Assembly (NCBI GenBank): GCA_029204225.1
Contig: CM055100.1
Coordinates: 10,684,349 to 10,748,348, forward strand
Length of the DNA stretch: 64,000 nucleotides
Direction of reading: 5' to 3'
Origin: Diphasiastrum complanatum
Taxonomy: Eukaryota; Streptophyta; Lycopodiopsida; Lycopodiales; Lycopodiaceae
The number at the start of each line of letters is the position of its first letter. Within the stretch, counting starts at the first letter, position 1. This document shows, in pieces, positions 1-16,600 of this stretch. The translations under genes were made by a program, and so were the position numbers. The notes under the pieces are model-generated. The model was not told where the DNA came from. It did no database searches and saw only the letters and a program-made list of their open reading frames with translations.

Positions 1-189
1 TTTTAGTGACTGAAGCAAGATCCAAATTCAAGATAGATTGATTTTCTGTGTTGAGAATTTGTTCTCACATCTGTTGCTAGATTTCATTGGGCTGGATCAA
101 CTTCTGTGTTAGATCCTAGATTGAGATTGTAAGCAACATCCTTTCAGCTCCATTTTTTTTATCATTACTAGAGTTTCTCATAGAGCAGA

Positions 190-3100
190 ATGTCTTTATA
201 TGGTTCACATTTCTTGGAGCACAGTGAGAGATTAACATCTTCCAATTATGAATTGGAAGATCATCATGGAATGATTACTGATTCTAGAAGATGTAATGGT
301 TATTGTGAGTGGAGCTGAAGAAGAAACTGTTGCACCTAATGAAGCTGCAGGCATTTCACAAAAGAACCAGAATTGCTCTTCATTTCATTAAAATGAATGT
401 AACCAATGTAGTTTAAAAGAGATCAGTACATGCACCACTTTCCAAGAAGATTGGATACTCTAAAACATCTATGAAATCAAGGATACTTCTAGATTGCTTA
501 CACTTAGAAACCAAATGTTTCTAAGTTATCAGAGAGTAGATGAGAGTGCTTCATCATATGTCATGAGAGTTAAGGATCTTCATCAAGAGTTAGCTGGTAT
601 TGGTGATGCTCTTAAGAACACTGAACTTGTTCAAGTAGTCCTAAATAGACTTAGAATGAGTATGACAATATTGTGTAGACTTATGCTGTCAGGGAGGATT
701 TTCCATCCTTAGAGACACTGCAAGGTGTTCTCATTGCTGAAGAAAGCAAGCAAGAGAACAAGATGCTGAGGATCAACAGACTTTTACTGAAAGATGGTGG
801 AGATGACAAAGCATTCTTCATCAGAGACAAGTCAAGAGGCAAGGGCAAAGGACAACAAGGACAAAGCCAAAGAAGGTGGTGAGGATCAGTCCTCACAAGC
901 TGCAACATCCAGTGGCAAGAAGAAGTTGTCAAAGATAAAGTGTTTTTTCTGTGGCAAGAAAGAACACTATGCATCAAACTTTTTTAAGAAGAAGAACCAA
1001 TCTAAGCAAGCTAACCTTACTAATGAGGATGAGTATGAGGGTGTAGAGAGTAAAAGAGAGGATTCATTAATGATGTCTACTTTTTCATCTTTTTCTTTTA
1101 AAAATGAAGAAGTCTGGTGGATAGATAGTGGGGCTAGCTCCCATATGTCTAGTTCTAGGAACTCTTTCACTAATCTCATGCCATATCTAGGTGCAAAAAG
1201 ATCAATCTATACTGCTAATGATGTAGAGTGTAGAATTGAAGGAATTGGTAGTATTCCATTGCATGCATCATCATCAAAATCTTTTTGCTTACATGATGTA
1301 CTGTATGTACCTATAATGACTAAGAATCTCATTAGTGTAGGACAGTTGTTTGATAGTGGATTGGATGTCAAGATTCAAGTTGACAAGTGTATAATCTCAA
1401 GAGAAAATGATGTTATTTCTAGAGGATCTAGAATTGGTAAGTTGTACAAATTAGATTCTAGGGAGAGTGCTAACATTTCAGATATTGCTTATGAGACCAA
1501 GGTTCATCAGGAGGATCTGTGGCACAAGAGATTGGGTCATCCCAATTTCAAAGCCATGCAATATATGGTCAAGGAAGGAAAAGTTGTTGGACTACCAAAG
1601 TCACTATCAAAGGAGCTTCTACCTTGTGAAGCTTGTGTGATGGCAAAATCACACAAAAGGCCTTTTCCTAGATCAAGCATCAAAACAACGCAACCATTTG
1701 AACTAGTGCACTCTGATGTTCATTTCTCATCAACTAAGAGCAAAGGAGGAGCAAATTATTTTGTTTCCTTTGTAGATGATTATACAAGATATTCTTGGAT
1801 CTATATGTTGTCTTCAAAAGCCATGATCTATGATGTTTTTCTTACTTTCAAAGCTTATGTAGAAAAGCAGTTTTCTTTCAAGTTGAAAGCTTTGAGAAGT
1901 GATGGTGTAGGAGAATACACTTCCAATAAGTTTAAAGACTTTTGTGAGAGAGAAGGCATTCAAAGAGAGTTTTCGTGTTCATATACTCCTCAACAAAATG
2001 GAGTTGCTGAGAGAAAAAATAGAACCTTGTGTGAATGTGCAAAAGCCATTAGGCTAGAAGCTTCTCTGCCTAAAGAATTTTGGGGAGAGGCAGTTGCATG
2101 TGCAAACTATCTTTGTAATAGGCTTCCAAATCTTGCAATTGGAGGAAAAACACCATTTGAGATGTTGTATAAGAAAAAGCCTAAGGTAGATCATCTTAGG
2201 ATTTTTGGCTGTGTATGCTTTGTGCATGTACCTCTATAAACTAGGAAGAAGGAAGATCCTAGTGCAGTTAAAGGAATTTCTGTAGGATATGCATCCACTA
2301 AAAAAGCATACAAAATATATCTTCCCTCTACTAACAAGAATATTGCTAGTAGAGATGTGATCTTCCATGAAGATCATAAATTCAACTTGGATGATGTTCA
2401 GATCAAAGAGACTCATGCAAGATCAATCATATATCTTGATGTTGTTCAAGAAGAGGTGAGGCAAAGGCTTGAGGAGGAGCAGATTCAAGCTACCACACCA
2501 AGAAGATCTACACGAGCAAGATCTGAGCCAAGGAGGCTCACATATGATGATGAAGGAAGGCAAGTGGAAGGTGAAACTTCCTATCATGCACGTTTTATAT
2601 CAGATGAAGAGCCTAAGGATGTCCAAGAAGCCTTTCAATCCAAGGGGTGGGTTGAAGCAATGACCCAAGAGTTTGAAGACTTGATGTGAAACAACACATG
2701 GGAGCTTGTGGAACCACCAAACAACATGCATGTGATTGGATGTAAGTGGGTATTCAGAATCAAGTATAATCATGATGGATCTATCAATAAGTATAAAGCA
2801 AGACTTTGTGCTAAAGGCTACTCACAGATTAAAGGTCTTGATTATGAGGATACCTTTGCACCAGTTGCAAAGATGGTAACAATTCGAATACTCATCTCTC
2901 TTGCATGTTTTCACAAATGGAGTATGTTCCAGTTTGATGTTTCTAATGCATTTCTCAATGGTTACCTTGAGGAGGAGATTTATATGGAGCAGCCTCTAGG
3001 TTTTGTGAAGGAAGGTGATGAATCAAAAGTCTGTCTTTTGTTCAAAAGTCTGTATGGACTGAAACAGGCACCAAGGTCTTGGTATGCAAGGCCCAATTCC

Positions 3101-3283
3101 TATCTCATATCAATCGGATTTTGTCTAAGTGAATATGACCCTTCTCTGTATTATAAGTTTGTAGATAACTTTGTAATTATGCTTCTCATCTATGTAGATG
3201 ATATCATTCTTTGCAGAAATAATGAGAAGCTAGTTGAAGAAACTAAGCATGCACTTGGTACTGAGTTTAAAATGCATCATTGA
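190..3283 (+). pseudogene. Copia gag-pol pseudogene (element A)
   Basis: This is a broken Copia polyprotein. The gag start near 190 is decayed, with stops at 310-420. A readable gag segment covers 494-700, and the frame shifts near 660-700 and again near 840-890. From about 890 one frame carries a zinc knuckle (CFFCGKKEHYASNF, last Cys replaced by Phe), the protease motif WWIDSGASSHM, the pre-integrase motif LWHKRLGHPN, integrase with HSDVH, FVDDYTRY and NGVAERKNR, then RT with KWVFRIKYN, FDVSNAFLNG and YVDDII. Two in-frame stops interrupt it: TAA at 2237-2239 and TGA at 2687-2689. It ends shortly after the YVDD block, so the RT thumb and RNase H are missing. The copy is not functional. Confidence 0.9.
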
Positions 3284-3545
3284 TTTTCTCTCTCTACCCG
3301 AGAGCAGGCTGTTTTTTCCATACTAAACACTTAGAATTATTTTTGACATTCAATTCTCATAGTGAGAAGTTAGATTTTTTCATCTAATGTATGCCATTGT
3401 GCTCTTGTCATAGATTTTTCAAGTATACTATTCTCTGATCAATCTTGTGCAATCACAACACCTTAGTAAGATCTTGTAGGGTGTGTGGGGAAGTTGACAC
3501 ATGCTAAAAACTTCACATGATTTGACTGGTTTTATGAGGTAGAAT
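3284..3545 (+). repeat. LTR-derived remnant joined to element A
   Basis: This stretch resembles 37391-37660 in the solo-LTR-like remnant. Blocks shared with minor changes include CTCTCTCTAC..GAGAG.AGGCT, ATTGTGCTCTTG and TGTGCAATCACAA. Near 3500 the counterpart of the CACACGTGTGAA palindrome has decayed to GACACATG followed by CTTCAC. I infer it is the R/U5 side of the family LTR, brought next to RT by an internal deletion. The outer boundary near 3545 is approximate. Confidence 0.6.
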
Positions 3546-4186
3546 ACATTTTCGTGATACTATCCATCCCTTCTTGATATAATTGGATAGAAAGTAGTGA
3601 TATGATCTAGCTTTGAGAACAAGTTTTTACTGCTGCATAAATATCAGTCAGGTTAGCCATGCATCAAATATTCAACTATGTTCGCAACCTAGTTTGGTAT
3701 GACATCCACATAAAATAGTGTTTCCCCCACCCCGACAACTCATCATTAATTGGAAGATACTTTTGTAATGATTGATTCAAGACACATGATGTATCATATA
3801 AGCTTACTTCCCCTTGCATACCACTATGTGAAAATTGAACTCCAACAACAAGAGTAATATGTCTTGCAAGTTTTGTTGACTAGGAGAGCTTGGCATTTTA
3901 TGAGTAAAATTTTTTTTTTGCCTAGGACTCAACAAAAAGGTTGCACATGTTGTGCTACCATTTTTATGCCATTACATGATTTTCTATAAATAAGGATTGT
4001 GGTTTGCTACATAATTGAATATCTTACTAGTCATCGAATTTTAGATAGGTTCATCAAAATACACTTTGCTATATTTAAATATAGATTTCTTTGTATGATG
4101 GAAACATTTTTATGGAGTTGTCAAAGTTAGCATGTTGGCATGCTAGCCTACAAAGAAAAACATTCAAATTTAAAAAAATATATATT
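3546..4186. other. No gene seen; anonymous AT-rich spacer
   Basis: I see no coding region, RNA gene or clear repeat boundary in these ~640 bases. It is AT-rich with short T runs and is probably eroded transposon DNA, but no part can be assigned. Confidence 0.5.
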
Positions 4187-4575
4187 TTAAAAGCTGTTTA
4201 TTTTTTTGAATAGTAGCAATGGTTCGTAAACATTGGTGTTCGTACTCTTCATCAGTGCCTTCATCCTCTTCTCAGATGGCATCATCCATGGCATCACGTA
4301 AAGTAGCATAGAATTCTGGCAATCTAAGTTCACGCCTAATGGATTTTGGGAGGCCATCCATGAACCATATGAGCACAACCTGATCAGGTGCTAGGTGAGC
4401 AGGGCATTCATTTTTAAGATGTTTGAGATGTTTAATATAATCACGTACCCTCTCATCCTTTCTCATCTTGATCTTACTAAGTAGTAGGAATGGGATTTCA
4501 AGGAATCTGGATGATTTAAATATTTTAACGAATGAATCCTTGAGAGATTCCCACTCATTTCGTTCATGTCGCTCA
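4187..4575 (-). pseudogene. Retrotransposon gag fragment (Ty3/Gypsy type)
   Basis: The minus strand reads from about 4570 as NEWESLKDSFVKIF, then RKDERVRDYIKHLKHLKNEC and LPKSIRRELRLPEFYATLRD. This W-x-L-K-x-x-F plus VRDYI/HLKxLxxxC pattern resembles the Retrotrans_gag domain of Ty3/Gypsy and related elements. The frame is open for ~100 codons without a start codon at its head, and changes frame near its C-terminal end (4272-4380). No protease or RT follows on the minus strand. It abuts Copia fragment B, which runs the other way, so one probably inserted into the other. Confidence 0.6.
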
Positions 4576-4589
4576 AGATTAAAATATCA

Positions 4590-5690
4590 CTAAACTTAAT
4601 ACCAAGATTAAGGTATTGAGATGTGATAATGGAGGAGAGTACATCTCCAATAGAATGATAGAGTTTTGTAATTCTAATGAAATTAAGAGAGAGTTATCTT
4701 GTCCTTATACCCCTCAACAAAATGGAGTGGCCAAGAGAAAAAATAAATCTCTTTGTGAGTGTGCTAAAGCCTTAAGGCTAGATGCTTCTCTACCAAAATC
4801 ATTTTGGGGTGAGGCAATCACTTGTGCTAAATTTTTGTGCAATAGATTGCCCAACCAAACCATTGAAGGAATCACACCATTTGAAGCTCTATTTGGAGAA
4901 AAGCCAAATTCCAGATCTAAGAATATTTGGATCTACATGCTATGTACACCAATCCTTGGATACAAGGAAGAAGGATGATGCCACTTCTATCAAAGGTATA
5001 TTTGTGAGCCATGGTGAGAATAGCAAAGGGTATAGAGTCTTCAATCCCATCACTAAGAAAATCATAGTGAGTAGGGATGTTATTTTTTATGAAGACACTC
5101 TTGTAAAGTGGATGATAATGTTACTAATCATCTGGATGTCAAAAAACATGCTAGGATGGAGGAGGAGCTTCAAAGTGAACAAAACTTGAGGATTCATCTC
5201 AAGATCCAAGGACTCCAAGAAGATCCACAAGAGCAAGGGTTGAACCATTAAGGCTCACCTATGTTGGCAAAGGTGATCTCACCTATGTTGGCAGAATGAT
5301 CAAAGGGAGCGGCATCTCATCTTTCACTTCTTACACTTTTCTTACTTCAATGCTTGATGAACCAACTTGCTATGAAGATGCTTGTAAATCAAAAAGTTGG
5401 ATGAATGCCACGCAAGTGGATATGATGCTCTCATAGAGAATCATACTTGGGATCTTGTTGATCTTCCTCAAGGGAAGAAACCACTTGATTTCAAGTGAGT
5501 GTATAGATTGAAGTATAATCAAGATAGATCAATAAACAAGTATAAAGCTAGACTTGTAGCAAAAGGTTTTTTGCAAACTTTTGCTCCTATGGCTAACCTA
5601 GTTACAATAAGATTGATCATTTGTTATGTCTATGTCATGTACATAGGATTCCAAATACCTATTGATCATGTATATGGACTTCCTCCATAA
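4590..5690 (+). pseudogene. Copia element B fragment (integrase to RT start)
   Basis: Begins in the integrase core (RCDNGGEYISNR, then YTPQQNGVAKRKN). The second catalytic Asp and the 'VAKRKN' version of the Glu motif are visible, the latter with Glu changed to Lys. A frameshift near 4915 moves to another frame (LRIFGSTCYVHQ, KGIFVSHGENSKGYRVF, VSRDVIFYED). The linker region is frameshifted (5190-5460). The RT start reads YRLKYNQDRSINKYKARLVA after an in-frame TGA at about 5494-5496, then lacks the GIDYxE block and decays by about 5640. It is the same family as A, D and the intact element. Gag, protease, most of RT and RNase H are absent. Confidence 0.85.
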
Positions 5691-6660
5691 AAAATGATGG
5701 AAAACAATGGACTTTTGACGATTTTTTTGTGATTTTTCACCTAAAATTCAAAAATTTTGCATGGAATTTGTCATATCTATTGATCTAGTACGTTTTTCAG
5801 ATTTTACTTGTTGTTTTACAGTTATTGTGATTGAGTCTAATGATTGCATGCCGGTTGAAAGTCAAAGGGGGCTTAGATAGTAATTTTTAGCCAGACTTTG
5901 ATGATTTTGGGCTAGAAATGGGCTATAAGAGCCATAATTGATTGAAATCAGAACTTGTAGTGCTTGCATATATATTATTTATAGGGATTTGGGTCTTATC
6001 CACAAAAATGGTCAAAATTGGTCAAAACACAAGGTATTTTGATTGTTTTTTGACTAATTTTGGGGATATTCTCAAAATTCTTGGCCAATACTTTTCATGC
6101 ATGTTTCAAAGGTGTAATGATGCTTTCCCAGGGCTTTTATGAAGTTTGGATAGGATTGGACACCATTAAGAATCTTAAAAAGTCAAAAATTAGTGTATTT
6201 TTTATGATTTTTGGGCATGAATAACTCTTTATAGGTGATCTAAACCTATTGGATAGTTTTACAAGCTTAAAGATATGATGGATTGCCTCTGCTTTGAGCC
6301 ATCATGCATTCAATTTGGTTGTGTGAGGCTTAGGCACCATTATCTTGAAGTTTTGCTTGTTGAAGGAGTCCATAAATGCAATTTTTGCATGATTTGAGCA
6401 TATGATTGCTTGCTGTACCTAATAGAAGCTTCTATGCCTCTCTAATGAACCTTAGAAGAGTGCTTGTAACCTCTGATTGGATGCTTATTGGTGTGCCCTC
6501 CTACCTGATTTTCTGTCATTTACAGCTCGCACGTGTGAAGCCTAGGTGGCAGGGCTACATGGCAAGTGTCTTGCAGACCTACTCTCCCTCCGTACTGTGG
6601 TCTACAATGACCAAACCAATTGATCCTTAAAATAGTTCATAATTGCTCTAAATTAGTCTG
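5691..6660. repeat. Non-coding repeat also present at 13.98-14.83 kb
   Basis: No gene. The segment ending near 6620 is related to 13980-14830. Both contain GCATGCCGGTT near one end, and a block reading CGCACGTGTGAAGCCTAGGTGGCA near the other, shown here only in part: CACGTGTGAAGCCTAGG. Both then continue with CATGGCAAG and CTCTCCCTC or TGTCTCCCTC. The sequence between is diverged. It is probably a non-coding piece of an LTR element, but no element ends were found. Confidence 0.5.
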
Positions 6661-10704
<4,044 letters not shown>

Positions 10705-11074
10705 GACACATGAGATGATGCATTTTTTTTAATATGAGAGGCTTGCAAAAACATGATCTAGTCACCTTATCATTTATTTAATAGAGGGACTAAAATTGTT
10801 GTAGGGTGTAGTTATCATGAAAAATTAAATCTTATATGTATTCAATCATGTACTATTTTTTTTGTCGTTCGAACAAGCTTGCAATGCTAGATTCAAAATT
10901 TATCAATGAGCAAACAATAATTGTACTCAAAAAAATTGGTTCTGCTAGAGACATTTGATGGATACAATAAACCCAAGGATTATAGTCCTCTCTTTACTAG
11001 CTAAATTCTTCTTAGGTATTGATTGAGGAGAGCTACCAACCAGGTTGCCCAACGATTTCACCCATCCAACAAAT

Positions 11075-11086
11075 TAGTATCAGAGC
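11075..11086 (+). promoter_or_regulatory. Primer-binding-site-like sequence, element C
   Basis: TAGTATCAGAGC differs in one base from TGGTATCAGAGC, the complement of the 3' end of plant initiator-Met tRNA. It lies about 120 bases upstream of the gag-like reading of element C, where a PBS is expected. The LTR that should precede it (10701-11074) is not recognisable. Confidence 0.5.
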
Positions 11087-13179
11087 CCACCTTGTCAAAG
11101 TTTGACATAGCCAAAGGCTATCAGATCCAAGGGGCTAAAGCATTCAAACAATCAACCAAAAAAAAAAACAAGTGTGCACGAATTCAAGAAGCAATGGCAT
11201 CTATCAACAACATACAAAGTAAGATCTGTATAGTTCTGGATTCTTCAGGATCAAACTTTCTGGCATAGAAAGTTAAAACATCGTTGATACTAAAGGGTGA
11301 AGGACCCTTCCCCTTGGTGAATGGCACAGAGGAGATGCCCCCGACATCAGGCAAAGAGCTATGCGAGTGGAGGGGGCTGGCTCAATCCAAAGATTGAATG
11401 TATCCACTTCCACAAGAAAGGTCATGCAGCCATGGATTGATGTCTGAACCCAGGGAACAAATCAGCACAAAATAGATAGGAGAACAACAAGAGTTAGTCC
11501 TATGTTGAGGAGCCTGAGAGCTCGAAAATGGGCGAAGAGAGATCGGACAAAAATTGTTCGACTGCCTACATTTGTGAAGATGTGTGTGCAGCATCAACGT
11601 CTGACACACAAGAGGTGATCCTAGATTCGGGAGCTACCTCACACTTCGTGACATCAAGATGAATTATGTCTGATTTCCGAAGTGCAAATCCATCAAGATT
11701 CATTGTTCTTGGAGATGGATCCAAACATCAAGTGAATGATATTGATTCACTTTGGCTCAACACGAATGGTCGAGACAGATGACTCAAAGATGTTTTGTTC
11801 GTGCCTACACTGCAATAAAACTTGCTTTCTATGGCAAGGATAGCTGATGCAGGGATGCATGTGACATTTTTTTATGAAGCATGCAATGTGATTGATGCCA
11901 GTACCAGTAACCTGATCACTCAAGGTAGAAGCAAAAGTAATCTATATCACTTGAAGATATGCTTGCCTACAGATCATGTGCATCAGACTCATGATGATTC
12001 GCCAGACACGTTGTGGCACAAGAGACTATGCCACATGAATTCGATGACACTTTACCAAGCAAGCTATCATGGAGCAATAACAGGGGTCAGCATCTCGAAT
12101 ACGAACAATTCGACCACCTACGATGCATGTCTGAAGGGTAAAATGTCTCGCACTCCATTCATCAAAGACTCCTATAGAACGACTAAGATCCTGGAGTTAG
12201 TGCATTCTGACATCTGTGGGCCTTTCAATGTGGTCTCAGTAGGAGGCTCAAAATATTACATAACCTTCATTGATGATTATAGTAAATTCGCCAGAGTGTA
12301 TTTTATTCAGAATAAATCTGAAGCACTTGATAAATTCACAGAGTATGTGAATTGGACAGAGAGATGTACCGGCAACAAAGAAAAGCAGATCAGGATAGAT
12401 CGAGGTGGCGAATACATCTCGAATTGCTTCATTGACTTCTACAATAATTGTGACATCATACACAGAAGGACTGCAGCTTACACACCGCAGCACAACAATG
12501 TTGCAGAGAGGAAGAATAGGACACTGATTGAAGTAGCCAGATGCATGATGGCCTACTCAAAAGCTCCAAGGGTATTGTGGGCTGAAGCAATAGCTACAGC
12601 CGCATACATCCAAAATAGGACAGGGAAGTCTGGTGTCCCTCACACGACACCACACGAATTATGATGGGGAAGAAAGCCCAACCTGTCTCACATCAGAATA
12701 TTTGGATGTGCAGCTTATGCACCGTCAGACATTCGTCCCTATGTTTGTCATATGCAGCTGCTTATGACCTCAAGATCCACATTGTGGACGAGAAGACAGC
12801 CTTCTTGCATGGTGAATTAGACGAGGAGGTCTACATGGATCAACCCCCAGGTTATGTCTCGAATTCACTTCCTGATTATGCATGCAGAATGCATAGGAGT
12901 ATCTATGGTCTGAAACAGTCAGTTTGACAATGGTACAAAAAGAAGGATCAAGCCCTGAAATCATTGGGATTCAAGCCAGTGATGGCTGATTCCAATGTAT
13001 ATGTCAGAATTACAGATGAGAAGATCATCATTGTGGTTGTGTATGTGGATGACACTTTAATACTTTGCAAGAGTGAGCAGCTGATTGCTGAAGTGAAGAT
13101 AGACATCTCGAAACATTTCGAGATCGTGGATCTGGGAGAGGCCAGGTGTTACTGTTATGTCCATGACCAGTACATATGA
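11087..13179 (+). pseudogene. Copia element C gag-pol pseudogene, second lineage
   Basis: Decayed Copia element of a lineage different from A/B/D. A gag start reads KVKTSLILKGEG after an in-frame TAG at about 11267. Most of gag is deleted. A knuckle-like CIHFHKKGHAAMD near 11399 has the second Cys replaced by Phe. Protease VILDSGATSHFV lies near 11615 and is followed by stops. An open stretch 11822-12664 carries LWHKRLCHMN, then integrase HSDICGPF, FIDDYSKF and NNVAERKNRTL. Stops are TGA at 12662-12664 and TGA ending at 12927. At least the integrase C-terminus and RT fingers are deleted around 12740. RT resumes at DEKTAFLHGELDEEVYMDQP, with YVDDTLIL near 13045. RNase H is absent. Not functional. 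Confidence 0.85.
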
Positions 13180-13669
13180 TACAGTATACTCCTAGTCTTG
13201 GATACACGGTACTCCAGTAAATCAAGCTGTTAGCTATACCACGTCATATTGGATGTGACCCGAAAGTAACTAATATCCTTGTGAGGCCCAGAACACACTA
13301 AATGGAGATTAGACAAGGTATGAGATAGTGTATGCATGTGTAGAGTTATCAATAGCAATTCTATGAATAGGTGGTCTATGCATAAGACTCTATTCTAGGT
13401 GAATCTATGTATAGGGAACTTAGGGATATGCATGGCTATGTGCCCAGGTTGCTTTTGGCTCTATATATTGAGGCCAAACTCGCCCTACTCATTGTGATCA
13501 TTGATTCATTGCCAGGGTTTCACTCTACATTCATGCTTCTTATTCCTTGGCTTGGGGGTGAAGCTTCTAGAGTTGATTGGTTGCTTCTACTTAGTTGGGT
13601 GGTTGCTCCATAGTGTGTTTCCATTGTGTATTGTCTTGTAAGCAGGATCTTAGGGAGCTTCCCTTATAG
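13180..13669 (+). repeat. LTR-like sequence preceding a PBS-like site
   Basis: No coding content. Its right end abuts a PBS-like site at 13670, so it could be the 5' LTR of the decayed Ty3/Gypsy region to the right. It does not visibly match the presumed 3' LTR start at 20042, so the pairing is unproven. Confidence 0.35.
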
Positions 13670-13681
13670 TGGTATTAGAGC
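13670..13681 (+). promoter_or_regulatory. PBS-like site TGGTATTAGAGC
   Basis: One mismatch (C to T) from the initiator-Met tRNA primer site TGGTATCAGAGC. The upstream LTR-like sequence ends near TTATAG, not in the usual CA, so either the LTR edge has decayed or the match is chance. Confidence 0.5.
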
Positions 13682-16600
13682 AAGGCTTACGAAGATTGGA
13701 GAACATGGAGAAGGGCTACCTTTCGTCGAAATTTTGGATTGGATCCATGGGAATTCTTGTCCAACGGGGATAGCAAGGGTGCAACTGGGTGTACTATCCC
13801 AGTTTCAATTTGCATGTTGCTAAGATCCATTACTCTTAAGATTCTTTGTGGTTTTATAGAGAATTGTGCTTGAAGGCCAATTTGTGATGCTTTTTTGGAG
13901 CTTTTTCTTGTGTAGATCAAATCTTTAGTAAATCTGAATTTTTCAGCAAGTGTACTTTCGTTTTAGGGTTCATTTAATGATGAAATTAATGATGCATGCC
14001 GGTTCTCTCCAATGATTTATGATTCTAGGCTATGTTTTGGTCAAAATTGCTTGGTTTTCATGCTCTTTGGCACAAAATAGATAGTAAGAACCAAAATCTA
14101 GCAAGATCAGATCAATTAGATGGTTGTAATTCTATAAATTGGTTTTCATGTGCTAGAGAAAGAGTTGTATGTCATGAATTTCCACTTTATGGTGATGAAA
14201 AAACCAGAAAATAGCCAAAAATCATCATTTTTGCTTGTTTTTTCATGAAGTTGGATAGTAGGTGGCTGTAAAACAGCATGTGGAGCTTGTAAAGTGGTAG
14301 ACCAAAGTCTTTTGAAGCTTTCCTAGAAGTTAGAACCAAGAATTCCAGGAATTGAACTTGTAGGAAGTCAAAAAAGTTCAAAAAATGACCATTTTTGGTG
14401 ATTTTTGGGGGATGGATCTCTCCAAATCCATAAGGAGATCATTCTGGAATTTATTACAGCATGATTAGCATTCCTTTCTAGCTTCCCAACAAGCTATCAG
14501 ATCTGTGAATTGATGGCCGGTGGCTTATGCACCATCTCCAGCAAGTTTGGAGCTATTTTGACTTCTACGAATCAAGAAATCTCCGTTCTCAGCCTATACC
14601 ACATCTTAGGATCAAGATGAATGCTTCATGGAAGTCTAATTGCCTGTTTAAGACTGTTGGTAGCATCAATTTTGGGCTAGGTTGGGTGTTTGCATGTTTT
14701 TGCATAATTCCTTCTTGTGGAAGTGCGCCCTACTACAGATTTCTAGCAGCTCTGATCTCGCACGTGTGAAGCCTAGGTGGCAAGTTAACATGGCAAGCAT
14801 CTTGTTCACTTGTCTCCCTCTATACGGAACTTTACAACACCCTTGGCCAAAGTTATGATCATTTGAAGTTTTGCAGTTTTGTGAGTAAAATTGGCAAAAT
14901 TTAGAATTGTTCTAATTGCATGCCAGTCATTTTCCTAATTTGTAGTAATGTGTTTGCATGGATTAGTTGCATGCTGATTCTCAGAGTGATTCTGACATGC
15001 ATGGAAGATTTACAATCGATTGGAGTGGTAATACGGATGTGCTTTGACAGTTGGGTCACAAATCAATGTTAATGGTTGACAAATTCCGTAAAACTGAAGT
15101 TTACGTAAAAAACTTCGTAATGACATTTGAATATGATGTAGTGTGCTTTGCATGCCAATTTGACATTGGGTTAGTAACATTAGGAATCAGACAGTGTTTC
15201 GATTTTTTTGAATTTGATTGCCTTTTACACCAGCAGTACTTTCGTCAGAATTTTTGAATTACGTAAAATAAGGCAAAATTTGAATTTTTCGAAAAAAAAT
15301 CAAAATCTCGGTCATTTTTTTCGTTATCTATGGAATCAGTTTAGATTAGTGAATTGATTAAACTGAGTTTATCACTCAGAATTGATCATAGTATTTTTAT
15401 TAAGTCTAAATTATTTTTCGGTGATAGATAAGTTAAAATTGACAAAAGGAACCGCAATGAATTGCCAACAGTTTTTACTATGCTGTCATTTTTTAAACTT
15501 TGGAGTTGGGAACTCCCAGAATGAAAGTTAAAATTTGAATTTTTTTCTTTTTGTTAAATTTCAAATTGGTTAAAATTTGAATTCAGTTACTTGTCTGATA
15601 GTTTTCTAATCGATGATGATCGATAGAAATCAGTCAAGTAAACGTTTGTGCAAGACACTCGTTAAATTTGAATTAAAATCATCAAACAATATGAAATGAC
15701 CAGATTGGATGAGTGGCAACAGTATTCTTTATCTAATCAGTAAATCTGTCAAGATTCGGTTCAAGAATGACTGAAATCCTATTGGTGAGATTTCCATTCA
15801 TGTAATTTCATATTCTACGTTTGGATAGATTTTGTCAATATTAACGGAGTAATGACAAACCAGTCAATAAAAAGAAAAAACAGTCCAACTTTCTTGGAAA
15901 TTTGTAATAATAGGAATTACATAACTGATTTCATTTCCAGTAAGATCCTATGGTGAATTATATTCAAAAGAACAGACTAGTACCATTTCATATACTAGCA
16001 AATGATTTTTGATATATCAGAGTTTCAGCCCAAGTATAGGTTAGAAATGAAATTGTTTTGGAATTTTTCCTATAGTAATTAATTTTTTCTAAAAACATTT
16101 ACTAAGGTCATTACATTTTCTGGGTATCTTAGCTAAAAGATTTTCAGGAAACTGAAAATTCTAAGGAGGGAAGAAGAGTGGACATCAGAGGTAGTAAGTG
16201 TGATTGGGAAATGTATTTCGCAGTTAGGATTTTGGTAATCCCTGTAAATAATTGCGTAATACCAGTTATTAGTTTCCTAAATAGAACTCTTTTAGTTGAA
16301 TTCATAACTGATATCTTTGTGACTATTGAGTTATCCACAGTTTTGGATGTCAATTGTGAGGTTAGAAGTGGAATCTGATACGTGGATTACATTGAATCTG
16401 TTAGTTGACAGAAGCTTGTCCCTAGACTTGATGCATCAGTAGGGTTTCGAAGCTTGTCAATAACTAGAAAGGTTCAGAGTGTAATAGTGAACCATGTTAA
16501 TTCTTCTGTCTAAGTCACATAATCAGATGTAGATTATGGGTATCCATCTGATAGGCATGCCAATCATCCAAATAAAAGGATTCTCTAGTGTATGGAAACA

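Larger units (their letters stand above)
1..3545 (+). mobile_element. Copia element A, degenerate, 3'-truncated copy
   Basis: The first ~190 bases look like element leader. They are followed by a decayed gag-pol (190-3283) and then directly by LTR-like sequence (3284-3545). No RNase H region lies between the reverse transcriptase and the LTR-like part, so the copy has lost the end of pol. No 5' LTR or primer-binding site is visible, so the true left end is probably outside the window. The protein motifs match those of the intact minus-strand element at 39-45 kb, so A belongs to the same or a closely related Copia family. The identification as Copia rests on the order protease, integrase, RT. 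Confidence 0.85.
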